NCBI GenBank assembly: GCA_038502055.1
Contig: JAXRKN010000040.1
Coordinates: 1,054,001-1,118,000, forward strand
Direction of reading: 5' to 3'
Source: Tanytarsus gracilentus
Lineage: Eukaryota; Arthropoda; Insecta; Diptera; Chironomidae
DNA: 64,000 bases
The position numbers and the translations under genes are program-made. Below, in pieces: positions 51,758-64,000 of the stretch (positions are counted from its first letter, which is position 1; every line of letters begins with the position of its first letter). The notes below the pieces were generated by a model that was not told the DNA's origin, searched no databases, and worked only from the letters and a program-made list of their open reading frames with translations.

Positions 51758-53356
51758 AATTAAGTGTTTACAAATAAAATTGTTTTAAACTAAATCGACA
51801 TGGCGAAACAAAAATTGAAATGAGAATAAAAATAAGAAAGAGAAATCTTCGGATACTTTGACATACTTTTAAGCATGGAGAAGCACTGTATCGGTTTAAA
51901 CGGTAAAAAGAGCTTTGAAATCAAAAAGCTTTATTCACTGAGCTTTAAGCGTTAATGAAAATTTACTGCGATTTAAATTTTTAAATAATTTTTGTATATT
52001 TTCTTTTTGTTTTTTTCATTGTCTATTGAAAATACGTTGAAGCCGAGATTTAAATTTTATTTGTATGAGGATTTTTTGAATTTTAACGGTAACATTTGGT
52101 CATGTCCCACGCAGGCATGATACATATCATTAAAAATTTAATAAAAAATGAAAATTGAAAAATTCATCAAACCCATTTGGTAGAAATAATTATAATGAAA
52201 AAACTTTTTAGCTTTATTAAAGTTTCTGAAACAAATCAAAAATAAAACATCTGTTAAATTGCTATAATTAGTTTTTATTCTTTTCTCGTTGCTTTATTGG
52301 AAAAATAAATATACATCAAAGAATCTTGGAGTGTTGTTCTAAACTTTTGTCTGGATAATACTTTGTGATATTCGCCTAAAGTTATATTAATTTTTATTAC
52401 TTTAACGTTGATTTAATTTAAAACTCTCAGTCAATTTATTGTTATATGATTTAATTTTAAACTAAACAATTAATTTTCTTTTTCCAAATGCGGTTCTAAA
52501 AAATTAATTGATCATTGTTTAAACTTTGAATAATTCTCAAAGGTTATTTTATTTTAATTGAGCTATTTCTTAATTTCTTTTTGGAACCTAAATTTCAAAA
52601 TAATTTTCAACACTTTGCCGCACTTGGAAAAATTGTTTTTCTCTTTTGAAAAGAAAACATTTCGATTTATGATTTTTGATAAATCTTTCTTCATCATATT
52701 TCTTTTTTATTTGCTTAGGCCAATTTTCGTAGAAACTAGTTTGCTCTCTATTGATATAATAATAAAACATCATGGTGGCTTATTGGGATATCTGTCTATC
52801 ATGCAATTTACTGGTTAATAATCTCTCATTTTCGAATAAAATCTCTCAATAACTAACTCATAAAATTCATATATATTTATTTATATTTTATGGCATCATC
52901 ACCATTATTTATCGCTATTAAAAGATTCTGTTGTAACATTTTGTAAAATTTTCCTGCTTAGCATGAAAAGAATACACGGCTTTTATTATTCAACCCTGTT
53001 CAATATTTTATACCCTCTTCATTGGTTAAAGCCTTTAACTTAAAGGTAAAATTTTGGGTAAACTTATAACTTTTGTCACATGAAAAATTTAACATTTTGA
53101 TTAATTTAATGAATTAACGATTTGTGTGACATAAATCATATCTACCTTTTTCTCGTCTCATTTTTTTCACCTTTCGAGCTCTTATTACCGTTATCAAACA
53201 TTCACAACATTGTGTAATGTGTCAAAAAAGTTAAATCAAAAAGTCTCAAATTTCTCTTTCAATATAAATCGATGATATGACGTCGGGTTTTTTTTGAGAT
53301 CCATTGAAATAAAATGTAGATGAAGCAAAATTTTATTTTTATGTTTTGCTGACAAT
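51758..53356. other. intergenic region between Elk and Myd88
   Basis: Both flanking genes are read on the minus strand, so this 1.6 kb holds the Elk 3' UTR and the Myd88 promoter. TTTATT at 53332-53337 gives a minus-strand AATAAA only 20 bp after the Elk stop. No coding sequence is seen. Confidence 0.55.
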
Positions 53357-56300
53357 CTAACTGTCCCGTAACGAGCGCGTCGAGGGTAGAGAGGTTTTAA
53401 TTCCTTTTTCCAGTTTGTCAGCATCGCCTGCAGAAAATCTATGAATCTGCGGAACTTTATTAACACCAAGACTATTGCGTTTAGGGATTAAATCATTTGA
53501 CGACGACATTCGCTTGCGTCTGTCATTTTCAGCAGTGATTAATGCACAACTTTCATCAAAATCGTCCATATACCCGTGGGAATCTGTTAAACTTTCGCTT
53601 GACATGGGCTCATATATCTTGGAAATTGTTTTACTACCTGAGCGACTACGCGTTGCTACTACTAATGGCTTCTCGTTCGCCTCCATTGGAACACGAACAA
53701 GAGAATTATTTGAATTTGAGTTGGACCTAAAGGGATTTTCCTTAATTATGGTGAAGCTAATATTGGAAGTCGAATACTTAATTCTACTCTCGTCTTCTTC
53801 ATCCTCTTCGAGTAGAGCATCGGTGGATTTTGAATTGTTTTCATCATTTTCATAAATACGCCATGATTGCGCGGCTGATTGCTGTTGCTGCGACTGTTCC
53901 AATAAAATATTATTATCCTTTGAAAGGTCATGTAAATTGCTACAGCTCGGTTCATTTGAAATTGCTTCGGGAATTGTTGTTAAAGTGCTTAAACAGTTTA
54001 TTGGCTTAATTTCATTTGCCATCAAATTGACTGGTGTATTGACACTCAATATGTTTAAAACTAGTTGAGAATTCGTTAATACTGCAGCAAATATATGCGA
54101 ATACAAAAATAAAGAGAGAGAAAATGTGAAAATTATTGATGTGGATATGAACATGTCAATCGTATGATGATGAAGGTTCAGATGAAAATTTCAATAATTC
54201 GTTACCTAAGTTTTCGATAAATTCATAATCAAACGACATTTCGGTCTGAGTCTGCTTATGGTTCACTAGATGTGACGATGATTGATGATTTGAAGGGCTA
54301 AATTAAATTACAAGCATTAAATTTTCAATGAACTTGCAATCAACACGTTCAACCTCACCAATAAAGATCTGATATGCTTTTAATGTGGTGTGTGCTATGA
54401 TGTCGACGCCAAATTTCGGCAGGCTGCGAGGAGCTTCGAGTCAAATATTCGGAGACCATATGCGAATTGTTGCTGCCATTCTGCAAATTTGGAATTGATC
54501 GTGCTGGTACGTGGCTGTCCATTTGAGTGAGAGTCGAGTAGGCCATCTCCTGTAATGCATGAATTGCATTACGAACCTCGATACTTAATGTCGCTACGTC
54601 TTGATGAAGCGTGATTACTTGAGAATCCAATCGCTCCATGGAGCTTCGATGTAATGAGGACTTTTCTTCTCGCGGTTGAGGATGCGGCGGCTCAATTTCA
54701 TTTTCTTCATCTGACAAACTCTCGTGAATTATTTTCTTGGCAATCTTCAAACTCACCGGACTGTTATTGATACTTGGAGGACGAGATTTTTGTGACTTTT
54801 CTTTGAGTGCTACTAGAGTTTGTCGTCTGTAGGGAAATTTTTTTAAAAAGAAAGGTTGTAAGAATTGTCAAGAACTTTTGCCTCAAAAACTTTTTGATCT
54901 CACGTAGCTTGAACTTACTTTGCCAATAAATTTCCACGTCGTCCGGGACTGACTGCTGAAACGCCGTGTATCGGTGAGCGAGTAATGCTTGGATGACGTG
55001 GAGATGATTTATTGCTGACACCTTCTTCGCCGACATTCTCGTCGTCTTCACTTATGGACGGCAGTGCTAAACAGTGACCGTTATTTTCAGACTCTGCTTC
55101 CGCTTCATAACCCTCACGTAGATTGTATGTAAGGTCATGCTGAATGTCGTTGGCGAATTCTTGTTGATATTCAGGATAGAGTCGTAAGACTTCAATTAAT
55201 CCGGAAATATGGATACATTTCAAATCACAATAGGTTAATGCCTATAACAATTGTAGCCATAGAGACGGAAGAAGAGGAGGAAAGAAACCATGAAATTAAA
55301 TTGAAGTTTTCTTTTGTTGGTTATGACCTACTTTCACATCTGAACTGCTCTTCAGAATACAATCCTGGCCACCTGTTCCATTCGCTCCTTGTGGGCCATT
55401 TTGAATCAAGTTTAGAGAAATATCACAGCCCACGAGATCGCCTTTACCTTTTTTGTATAACATGCACACATCATGATGTTCATTGATGTGATGTTGAACA
55501 AGATAGCAAGCATCAGGATGATTGAATGGGAAGAGAGAAAAGTTTCACATAATTTAATTAGTCTCGAGTAATATGAAAAATAAACAAGCCACGAGGACTG
55601 AGAGATTGTTAATGGAATCGGTGCGAACAAATTAATTAATCATACAATGTGGGTGCCATAATTTGAGTTTATCGACACAACATTCCGCTTTTCATTTGCG
55701 GTTGGCTGCTTTCTGTGTTTTTTAAGCGCGATAAAGAAAATTATTTAAAAGTTTGGAACTCGAGATGAATCTCCAAGACCATAAAAATACTTTTCTAGGG
55801 AATTAAATGAAAATTAGAAATTCTCAAGTTTTCTTCGTAAAAATTAACTTCTCACAAAGTCATCGCGAGGAATTAGCTCATATAAACTTTAATTTGTAAA
55901 TGGTAACATTCTCCGCAACACAAATTACATTTTCCAAAAAAATAATCTAATGAAATTTTTCCCAAAAATTGTAAACAATTTCAGAAAGCTTATGTTTATT
56001 TTTGTTTTCTGCCTTAAGCAAAAAATCCGCTTAAAAGTGTTTTTCATTGAAGAATCTTCTTATATGCATTTGACTGATTACCTTGAACGTGGCTGACATA
56101 TGTACACATACCACGCAATAATAATATTAAAAATTAAGGGTGAAAATAATGATTTTTACAAATATTTACATGATTCATAAAAAAAGAGCTTCATGTTAAG
56201 AGGATGTGAATTTTCGCTAGCTTAAATGAAATTGTTGTCGCAAGAAATTTAAAAGGATTATTCAAATTGCGCACTGAGTTGAACTAAACATTGTCAGTGC

Positions 56301-59300
56301 TTCGTTCAATGCTTTTTCATCATCATCAGCGAGCTATTATTTTGGGGGCAAAGATGCTGAAGGAATTTAAAGCCAGTAAAAATCGTTTTGCAAAAACTTA
56401 AAACTTTGTGATCGCAATAAACGTTTTATAGAAACAATTTCTCGTATTTTATGCTCAAAGCTATTATACTTTTGTGTAATTTTAAGTCGCAAATGCTCTG
56501 CACGCCTCCTCGCCGAGTATAATGTGTCTACACTGCGGCTGCTTTTTTATTAAGTTACATTTATTGTCATAGCAATGCCTCTGGTGATGAAATATAAAGG
56601 ACGCTGTTTTAAAACAAAGCATGTGATTTTTGAGATATGGCGAAAGTGAGAATTTAATTTCGTCAACTTCCTCCTACGTACTCGTCGCTTGAAGCGAAGA
56701 AAAATAAAAATAAGAGAGGAAAAAATTCCATCGACTGCAACTTTAATGATATCAAATTCGTTTGGTGTTTTTCCTTCATATGCATACCGAGCGCAAACAT
56801 TGTCATTTTAAAAATCACAATATGAAAATGTTTGCAGGAATGTTTGCTTCTCCCTCACCTTGATATCCATCACTCACTCCAGTTGCTATGCAAACTCTAA
56901 ACTCAATTTCAACTCACCTAGAATTGCTACGACCATGTTATTTTGCATAACTTCCATGCTACCATTACAAATATAATAGATGTATGCGAGAGCGTCTCCC
57001 TTGTGAATTAAATATTCGCCGGGTGCACAAAAATTAGTTTTGATATGTAGCGAAAGAAGTTTAAGGCAGCCTTGAGATGCTGCTTCAAAAATGGGTAATT
57101 GAAGAATCTCTCGATGTAAATGCATGCTAACGTCACCTCGCAACTCTTCGGGAAATTCTTTAAGAGTCTACATGGAAACATCGAGATTTTACAAAATGCA
57201 AATTTAAAAGCATTGTTGAGAGCATTTTACCTCATTTATGTCAATTCCATGATTCATAGACCAAACAGTTTGAAAATAATCTTGCATTCGTTGCTTCAAT
57301 TCTTTCGGCATCTAGAATGAAATGAAAATGATTGCGTCAGCAGAGTAGGAAATGTTAAGAGAAGCATGATGTCAATTATATCAGGAATATTGTCACATTA
57401 TTCATGTCACTACCATAAAATAAAATTTTTGACTTGTAAAATATTTCCAAGAAATCTTTCATTCATGTCAAATGCGACTTAAAGATATCAGTAAAAAAGA
57501 CAACGATTTTATCATTAAAAAATCTCATCGTCTGGCATGAGCGAGCATCCTATCGACTGATTTAATAAAATTCCAGAAAATGACAAAATTTAAAAATATT
57601 CTCCTTTAATGTTCAAAGTACATTGTCCTTTTAAAGATGAGCAATAATTGAGGCATAAAAAATTTGATCAACACTCACTTGATGTAATGCTACAAAGTCC
57701 TTAAGATCCCTCCATTTACTGTGATATTGAGATCGTCTTGCGTACATTCGCTGAATTATGGCCGTGACATTACCGAACACAACGGCATGCATTAAAGCTG
57801 TAAAGATAAGTGAAAACAGTGAATATCATGAGCTCGACTATGATGGAAAAGAGAAAATCAAATTTTCTAAGTAAATTAAATTTTTCGCACGTTTAATATT
57901 TAAAGTTCATGACTCTGAGACGTAACCTCGTTATATTTGCCATTAAAGGCAAGCAAATCTGATTTCCACACAAAAGTACGTTAATGCGATCCAAATTCTA
58001 TTTTTTTCTACATGCTCGCATAAAAATAATTTCATTTCATCCCATCTCCAACTTGACACTTTTTTTTCACGAGGGAGCGCGAACTTTTTCACCCCCACTT
58101 TCAGTTGTGTTGAGTCACGACGAAGTAAAGTATCAAGGAAAAGAATAAAAATTACCAAAATTACTTGAGGCAACGATTTTTCTTCTTCTTCTTATTTTTT
58201 AAAAATTCGCAATTTCATTCACAAAATGTTAAAGTTAGGCACGTGGATTGAATTCACTCGCGAGTCGCAATTTCAAAAGTAGCTTTAAATTTTTGCAGCG
58301 AGTTCAAGGCAACATTCAATTAGAAATCATAGTCAGAGAGCAAATATTTACCTCCAATCAGCATCATGATGACACAAAAAATTTTCTCAAATGACGTATT
58401 TGCTGAAACATTGCCAAAACCAACAGATGTCAGACTGCTGAATGTGAAATAGAGTGCAGTAATGTAGGCATCCTTTTGAGTGACATTTGCCACGGGAATT
58501 TTAAGTCTATCAGCTAAGCTGTTGATCCAACCTGAGATAGAAAGAGAAAATAAAAAAATGAACGTGGCAATTTACGAGCTTTGTTGCTTCCGATATATCA
58601 AATTTCCAAGCGATTTAATTTCAACGTCATAAAGATAAATTTCTCAACATCGTGAAAGATATTATTCGATGAAAAAGAAGAAGTAAGCAAAAAGATCTAG
58701 AGGAAACTCAATTTCGTCAATCAAATCCAAACTCACAGGATGAAACGCTCTAATGGAACTCGTTCAGTCCTTTAATAATATTTTTCATTTTTCTTCTTTA
58801 ATGTTGTATAATTAAAATCAAGTTGAGCTTTCCCCTTTTTTTACACGAAGTGCTTTTATGAGAGTAAAAGAGCACTCGTACAATAAAAGCATGGTGAATT
58901 AATTACAAAATGAGCGAGGAGTAATTTTTTCTTCTTAACCTTTTTCGACTTAAACGGAATAAAAAGAAAAAAGTTAAGGAAACTTTTTTAAGGATGTTCT
59001 TCTTTAACAACGTGAATTTCAAACCTTTTTGTTTAAGAAAAGCTATCAAAAAATGTTTCGATCACTTCAAATAAAAACTAAAATATTTAAAATTACATTC
59101 AAGTATTTTTGAAAATTAAAATTTAAAATGCAAAGAGAATATTTTCTCGTGAAGTCCTTTATAAATATTAATGTCACCGCACAAAGTTTTGAGGTTCAGA
59201 CTCGTAAAGTAGATAAGAAAGCACACGCGATCTATTTCCGTGAGAACCTTGAAAATTCTATAAATATTATTCAAAGTGACATTTAGCATTGAAATTTATT

Positions 59301-60261
59301 TTTAGATTTTTAAACCAAAAGGTTAACGGAGAGGTAAATCACAATTGCAAAATTGTTTCAATTTCAATTTTAAATGAGAATGAATGCATTAATTTTTCAA
59401 AACTCATTTGCGACACTTCAAGACACGTGCTGCTTGGGTAACTGAATTTTGTAATTAAACTTTACATTTTTCAAGGACTTTATGCTTTGTAAACGTGACA
59501 GCTTCTCAACTCGCTTAATCTAACAAACATTTTCATCAGATGACAAATGCACATTGAATTTCAAAACTCACCAACATCGAATTCCTGCTCATTAAACATT
59601 CTCTCCTTTTCGGCTATCACATACCATATGCAGGCAAGCCAATGAGCGACAAGCGAGAAACACACCTGTTGAATGTATCAAGAGAAGTGAACATATAATG
59701 TTATGTAAATCTCCACTTAATAGAACTTATGCTCGACAGCACCGTAAAAATAATAAATTTCCGCCTCCCACTCTCAACGCGCCCATCATTAAACATTCAG
59801 CAATTCGCGGATATGGTGGTGGAGGTGAAAAAGAAAACGCGGGTGGAAGGAGGAAACAATTCAATTAAAGCAAATGTTTACAATACAAATGAATATATTT
59901 CAAGCGTGATGGAGGGGAGAGAAAAGTCTGTAAAGATTCTTTTTACTTATTTCATAGCAGCAAAAAAATGTGGCAGTTGATGATGGTTTCGCATTAAAAG
60001 CTTTATATTTCTTTTACGGCCAACAAAAGAATATGAAAAAGTTTCGCCAAAAATATTTGAGTTTAGTTTTAAAAAATATTCCTCCGTAAAACTTTTCAGG
60101 AAGAAATTAAAAAATTTTTGTCCAAAAAAAAAAAAATAAAAAAAATAAAAAAAAAAATTTTCTCAAAAAAATTTGGGAAAATTTTTAAAATGCGCCAGAA
60201 AAAAAAAAATAAAAAAATAAAAAATTTAAAATTTTTTAATAAAAAAAAAATTTTTTTTATT

Positions 60262-60311
<50 letters not shown>

Positions 60312-63119
60312 AAAAAAAAAAAAAAATTTTTTTTTTTTATAAAAAAAAACCACAATAAAAAAATTTTTTTTTTAAATTTAACCAACACCAAAAATATTTC
60401 TTTTTTTTTTTTTTTTTTTTTTTCTTTTTTCCATCCTTAAATATGCCACCCGAGGTATCTGAAAAATATCCAAGGCATTTATTTTAATTCTGCAATATGC
60501 CAAAAATTGAAAGCGAAATATTAAAATTCATCATTGGGGGACTTATTAAAGGTGGTTAATTGAATATTCTCGAAATATTTCATATTCAAAATTGTGTATT
60601 ATTAAATAATGTAGTATATATATACTTTCAATTTCAGCCCGGATAGCTTTGGCTGTAAACTTCATAATCATATAATTTGCTAGGGGCGTTATAGACGAAG
60701 GAGAAATATTAATTGAAAAGTTGGGTAACCTAACCAGTAATTGAGGGATATTATGAAACATTTGCACCATAATTTCATTATTTTTGTAAAACCTTAAATA
60801 AATTTAGTGTGCTCACCATTAGTAACGTTAAAATCATTGCTGTATATTGACTATATCTGGAGAGAAAACAATTCATAGAATTTCTCTTAGAATTCACAGA
60901 ACATCTCTTACCGATCCATTTTTTGGAGGAGACGTGCTAAGCGTAGAAGTCTCGTTAATTTAACTAAATGAATATTTTGTGATTCCTGTTTTGGCGAGAG
61001 AGAGAGAGAGAGACAAATTTCAGTACAGCTTTTAATAAATTACATCACAAATTAATCTTATTAATTGGAAAAGCGGCAAAGTGAAAGTTTCAATTTCCGG
61101 CAAGTTAATCATATTTGCTAATTACCGACACTTAATTACCATAATAATGACTTGCATAGATAAGAAGAAAAACAAACTTAAAAATAAATAACGCAATTAA
61201 AAATCTCAAGGTTGATTCATTTGTCTCGCGAGATAAATAACTTCATACCCCAACATTATTCATTGCGTTCTCTCTCGTGACACTCAACAACTTGGGATAA
61301 AAGTTAAGAGGGCAATTTAGATGAAAAATGAAGAGCTGAGAAGATTTTCGAGTCAATTCATTTCTTCTCATTTTCATCTTCGTCACTCTCTAACATCTGA
61401 TCCTTAAACTTGAGATTACGGGAAGAGAATTTTTTTATTGTCATTGCCAAGTGTTTCATAGTGCTCTGTAAAAGGTTAAGGATTTTTAGGCATAAAACCC
61501 CTCTTTAAGAACAAAGAGTTTAATACAAAAATTCAGCACGATTTTCCAATTATGTTCATCTATTTGGCCTTTAACTGTCAATTAGCACTTACATCTCCTG
61601 ATAATACATTACTGGCATAAAGATGATCGAACGGAATAGCTGCTAGAAAATCGACAACGAACCAGCCGCGTAGATAATTTAAGGCAATAAGCTTCGAATC
61701 GGACACCACTTCCCCCTTCACCGACACGAAGGTTGTTCGAAAGTTCAAAATAATATCTGTGCAGAAGGTAAAGGGAAATTAATGTGTCCTTGAGGTAATG
61801 TTATGGATAATAGAGTTAAGTTGTTACTTACCTACAATAAATAAAGCCTCAACAACAACATCACTGGCCATCGTTACACGAGCATCGGATTGCATAACAA
61901 AAGCTGCATTGTATGGCACAACAAAGGCTACATAAAAAGTACTAACTAAAATCAGCCAGTCCCAAAATCCTTTAAACACGCCGTAATGCGATAAAATAAA
62001 ACGAGATTTCTTTAGTGATTGAGTTTTATATTCAGGCAACGGTTCGATGGTAGTTGTATGCAGAAGATTCTGTGAAGAAAAAACATTGTAGAGTAAAATC
62101 ACTATTTTCAAGACCAAAAATCAACTTTTCAATTAAATTTAATGTTCTTAAGCCCGAAGGAAATTTTCGAATTAATAAGATTGAGCCATGCTTGAAAAAA
62201 GGTTAAAGTATTAAGTCGATAAAAGCTCTCAGAGCACGTTTCTTGACAAGTTTTTTTCTTCAAGGGAAGCGACTTTTTCAAAAAATATAGTAATTGTTAA
62301 GAAATTTCAACTTTCACGAACTCAATTCAAAAAAGTTTTTATCACTTGGTAAAAAAACGATAAAACTTCATGGGATTATAAAAGGTGAAGTAGCTCCCAT
62401 TAAATTCATGTTATGCTCATACTCTCTTGTTCCTAATCAAATCCACTTTTCATGTATTATCTTTTTGTGAGGCAACATGTGCTTCAAGTTTAAAATACAC
62501 GTCAACTCAAATCAATTTCCTTTCATAACTAGCACGAAGCGCAATGTATAAGTCTAATAATTTCTGCTCAAAAGCGTTGAAAATGAAGCAGCTTCATATC
62601 ACCATAAAATTAATTGAATTTCCTTCCATTTCAAACGATACTGGTATCGTGATAGTAAAGGTGGCGTAAGATAGGAAAAAAGGTAAAAGTGTTCATGTTA
62701 CAATTCCCATGAGTCTGTAGAAGAGTTGGAAATTTAATACATAATGTTCTGGCGTGAGCTGGGTTATGGCGAAGATGGAGTCATAGTGACTGCATTATAA
62801 TTGACTATTGACTCTTGTGTAACTCTCTCTCTCTACAGTTAGAAATATAAAATAAATTAACTGACTTACGTTATTAAGTTTCAATTTAGTCTTAATTTTC
62901 TCCGGTTTCTAAATTGTTGAATTGAAAAATTCAATGAGTATTTTCTCGGTTGTGAAAACCGCATAATTAACTCGCTTACATAATGACCCGAGAGTTGATA
63001 AAGCACCGCACGAGATCGCCGTCGTCCCATATTGCAACCGGCGGGAACATCGAGAGGTCCATTACCTTCTAATCCATCGTCGTTTGCGAGACATGAGTCG
63101 GACGAGCGGAAACGAGCAC
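53357..63119 (-). CDS. Elk: Elk, EAG-like voltage-gated potassium channel (5' end outside window)
   Basis: Sixteen minus-strand exons: 63119-62980, 62908-62870, 62069-61832, 61756-61593, 60985-60912, 60856-60817, 59665-59572, 58531-58352, 57797-57679, 57311-57231, 57167-56918, 55447-55332, 55241-54919, 54826-54359, 54297-54206 and 54081-53357 (TAG). They give 1046 residues of the 3' part. Order, in partial numbering: linker NLDV-like region with GCNMGRRRSRAVLYQLSGHY, S1 near 94, S2 near 130, S3 near 167, S4 (LVKLTRLLRLARLLQK) near 200, S5 near 221-250, pore filter SVGFGN at 298-303, S6 and C-linker near 309-400, CNBHD near 410-520, then a long acidic and serine-rich tail with a coiled coil (RLDSQVITLHQDVATL). 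The filter and domain order identify the ELK branch of the EAG family (Kv12). PAS exons must lie beyond 64000. Confidence 0.93.
55448..56917 (-). other. Elk: Elk intron within the CNBHD
   Basis: A 1.47-kb intron splits the cyclic-nucleotide-binding-homology domain between ILG and KGDLVG. AT-rich; no other feature seen. Its 3' acceptor is purine-rich (CAAAAAAG). Confidence 0.6.
57798..59571 (-). other. Elk: Elk introns around the pore exon
   Basis: Two introns flank the pore exon (58531-58352): 57798-58351 (554 bp) and 58532-59571 (1040 bp). Nothing else is recognised in them. Confidence 0.65.
59666..60816 (-). other. Elk: Elk intron between the two S5 exons
   Basis: A 1.15-kb intron containing the extreme A/T homopolymer tract at 60119-60428. 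Open frames in it are poly-phenylalanine artefacts. Confidence 0.65.
60119..60428. repeat. A/T homopolymer low-complexity tract
   Basis: About 300 bp consist almost only of A runs, T runs and short AAAT mixtures, including one uninterrupted A run of over 40 bases near 60266-60309 and a T run near 60399-60423. Base calls and length here may be unreliable. Confidence 0.85.
60986..61592 (-). other. Elk: Elk intron before the S4 exon, with GA repeat
   Basis: A 607-bp intron whose 3' pyrimidine tract on the minus strand is a TC microsatellite. The repeat is nine GA units at 60996-61013 on the plus strand, about 10 bases from the S4 exon. Confidence 0.65.
62070..62869 (-). other. Elk: Elk intron before S1 exon
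   Basis: An 800-bp AT-rich intron between the 13-codon exon (62908-62870) and the S1-S2 exon. No other feature is seen. Confidence 0.65.
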
Positions 63120-64000
63120 CTAAAAGAGCAGCTGTGCATGTAGAGATAATTTTAATGTTTGTGTGTGTGTGAGTGAGAGAGAAAAGAGGCATTAAATTAA
63201 TTTTATCATTAGTGTGTGATGGGATAATAAATTCAATGAAAATTTAATTAAGGTTTCAGGCTTTTTATGGCTATTAAAAAGCTGCATGCAAAAACGGGTC
63301 TACACGATCTAAAATAATGATGGAAATTAAGGTAGCGAATAAAAAAAATTTCAAATTTAAATACTTTTTTCATTTGGCGCTTCGAAAATTATCATACAAA
63401 TGAAAATTTAAAGCAATTATCGAAGGCTTTTTATAGCACTCAATTCACACCCAGCGATTGCCGACATTAAAGCACATTTTTGTTAAAATTTATAATCAAA
63501 TTTAAACGAAAAGCGTTGATGTGGTAAATATTGCGTGGTATGAATTAACCGTCAACAACCTAAGGCTACTTCACAGAAAATAACGCCATAAATTTAATTT
63601 CATGCTGTGACACTTTTCTCCCATTCATGAAATAAATAATCTCATTCATGTCATCTTGATAAAGTGCCACCATCGGATAAAGTCCGGTTTTTTGTGAATC
63701 CTGAGAAGGAAAAGTGTCTCGTGAGACACCTGTGGCGTGCAAGATAAAATCTGACATTTACTTAATCCTCGTTAATTGTTGTGAATTCCATTTCTGAATG
63801 AATTAACAATTCTAGCAAATTAAGAAGCTTTTCTTTTCTGAATGCTGGCAATTTCCAAAAGATATGGAAATCATTCTGCAAATTGAAACGAGAGAAGAAC
63901 ATGCAATAAATCTTAATTGAATGAAAAGGCAAATGCAATTGTGGCGAAGCAAAATTTGCGCTTAATTACTTTCTAGATTTTCACTACGATGTGTACAAGG
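63120..64000 (-). other. Elk: Elk intron running off the window
   Basis: The exon at 63119 begins with a CTCTTTTAG acceptor and in the middle of a glycine codon, so the coding sequence continues upstream. No PAS-domain exon is found up to 64000; the 63-codon open frame at 63566-63757 does not resemble Elk. Confidence 0.6.

Noticed and set aside
60096..60353. 85-codon frame made mostly of phenylalanine and lysine
   Set aside because: A direct translation of the A/T homopolymer tract inside an Elk intron.
63566..63757. 63-codon minus-strand frame just upstream of the first Elk exon, tested as a PAS-domain exon
   Set aside because: The peptide does not resemble the Elk PAS or PAC region and I see no phase-compatible donor at its end; treated as intron.

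Overview
This window looks like nuclear DNA of an insect, most likely a dipteran and perhaps a nematoceran (midge or mosquito-like) fly. It is AT-rich, genes are split by GT-AG introns as short as about 49 bp, and the proteins match arthropod families I know from Drosophila (Jing, Dyschronic/whirlin, MyD88, Elk). I cannot name the species. All identities come from reading translations by eye; no database search was run.

Layout. Positions 1-23391 hold no gene I can support. They contain microsatellites, CT/GA tracts, small palindromes and scattered homeodomain-like TAATTA sites, and are probably upstream DNA or long 5' introns of the next gene. At 23405-27099 (+) lies jing, the insect AEBP2 homologue and a PRC2 cofactor, in four coding exons. 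Positions 27184-32380 are a gene-free convergent interval. At 32381-46780 (-) lies dyschronic (dysc), the insect whirlin homologue, with three PDZ domains and a harmonin-homology domain; I traced 14 coding exons plus possible alternative pieces. At 48842-49728 (+) lies a two-exon gene for a mitochondrial CCDC51/MITOK-like coiled-coil membrane protein. At 49793-51757 (-) lies Myd88, with a death domain and a TIR domain, in four exons. At 53357-63119 (-) lies the 3' part of Elk, an EAG-family voltage-gated potassium channel: 16 exons covering S1-S6, the pore, the C-linker, the CNBHD and a long C-tail. Its PAS-encoding 5' exons lie beyond the right edge.

The genes do not form one pathway: Polycomb cofactor, synaptic/stereocilia-type scaffold, mitochondrial channel-like protein, Toll adaptor and K+ channel. 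From memory, jing, Myd88 and Elk all lie on Drosophila chromosome arm 2R, so the block may reflect old chromosome-arm linkage; this is a recollection and not a check.

Most notable observations: (1) the jing ORF ends in TGA followed by C, then stays open in the same frame for 27 codons that encode a canonical AT-hook, which suggests stop-codon readthrough; (2) Myd88 intron 2 carries a 147-bp, hAT-like MITE with 37-bp perfect terminal inverted repeats, an exact 8-bp target duplication and a core of three 25-bp palindromic repeats; (3) CCDC51 and Myd88 meet tail to tail with interleaved poly(A) signals, one overlapping the CCDC51 stop codon; (4) dysc shows signs of modular splicing: a 27-codon in-phase exon, a possible 6-nt microexon and an in-phase donor inside an exon.
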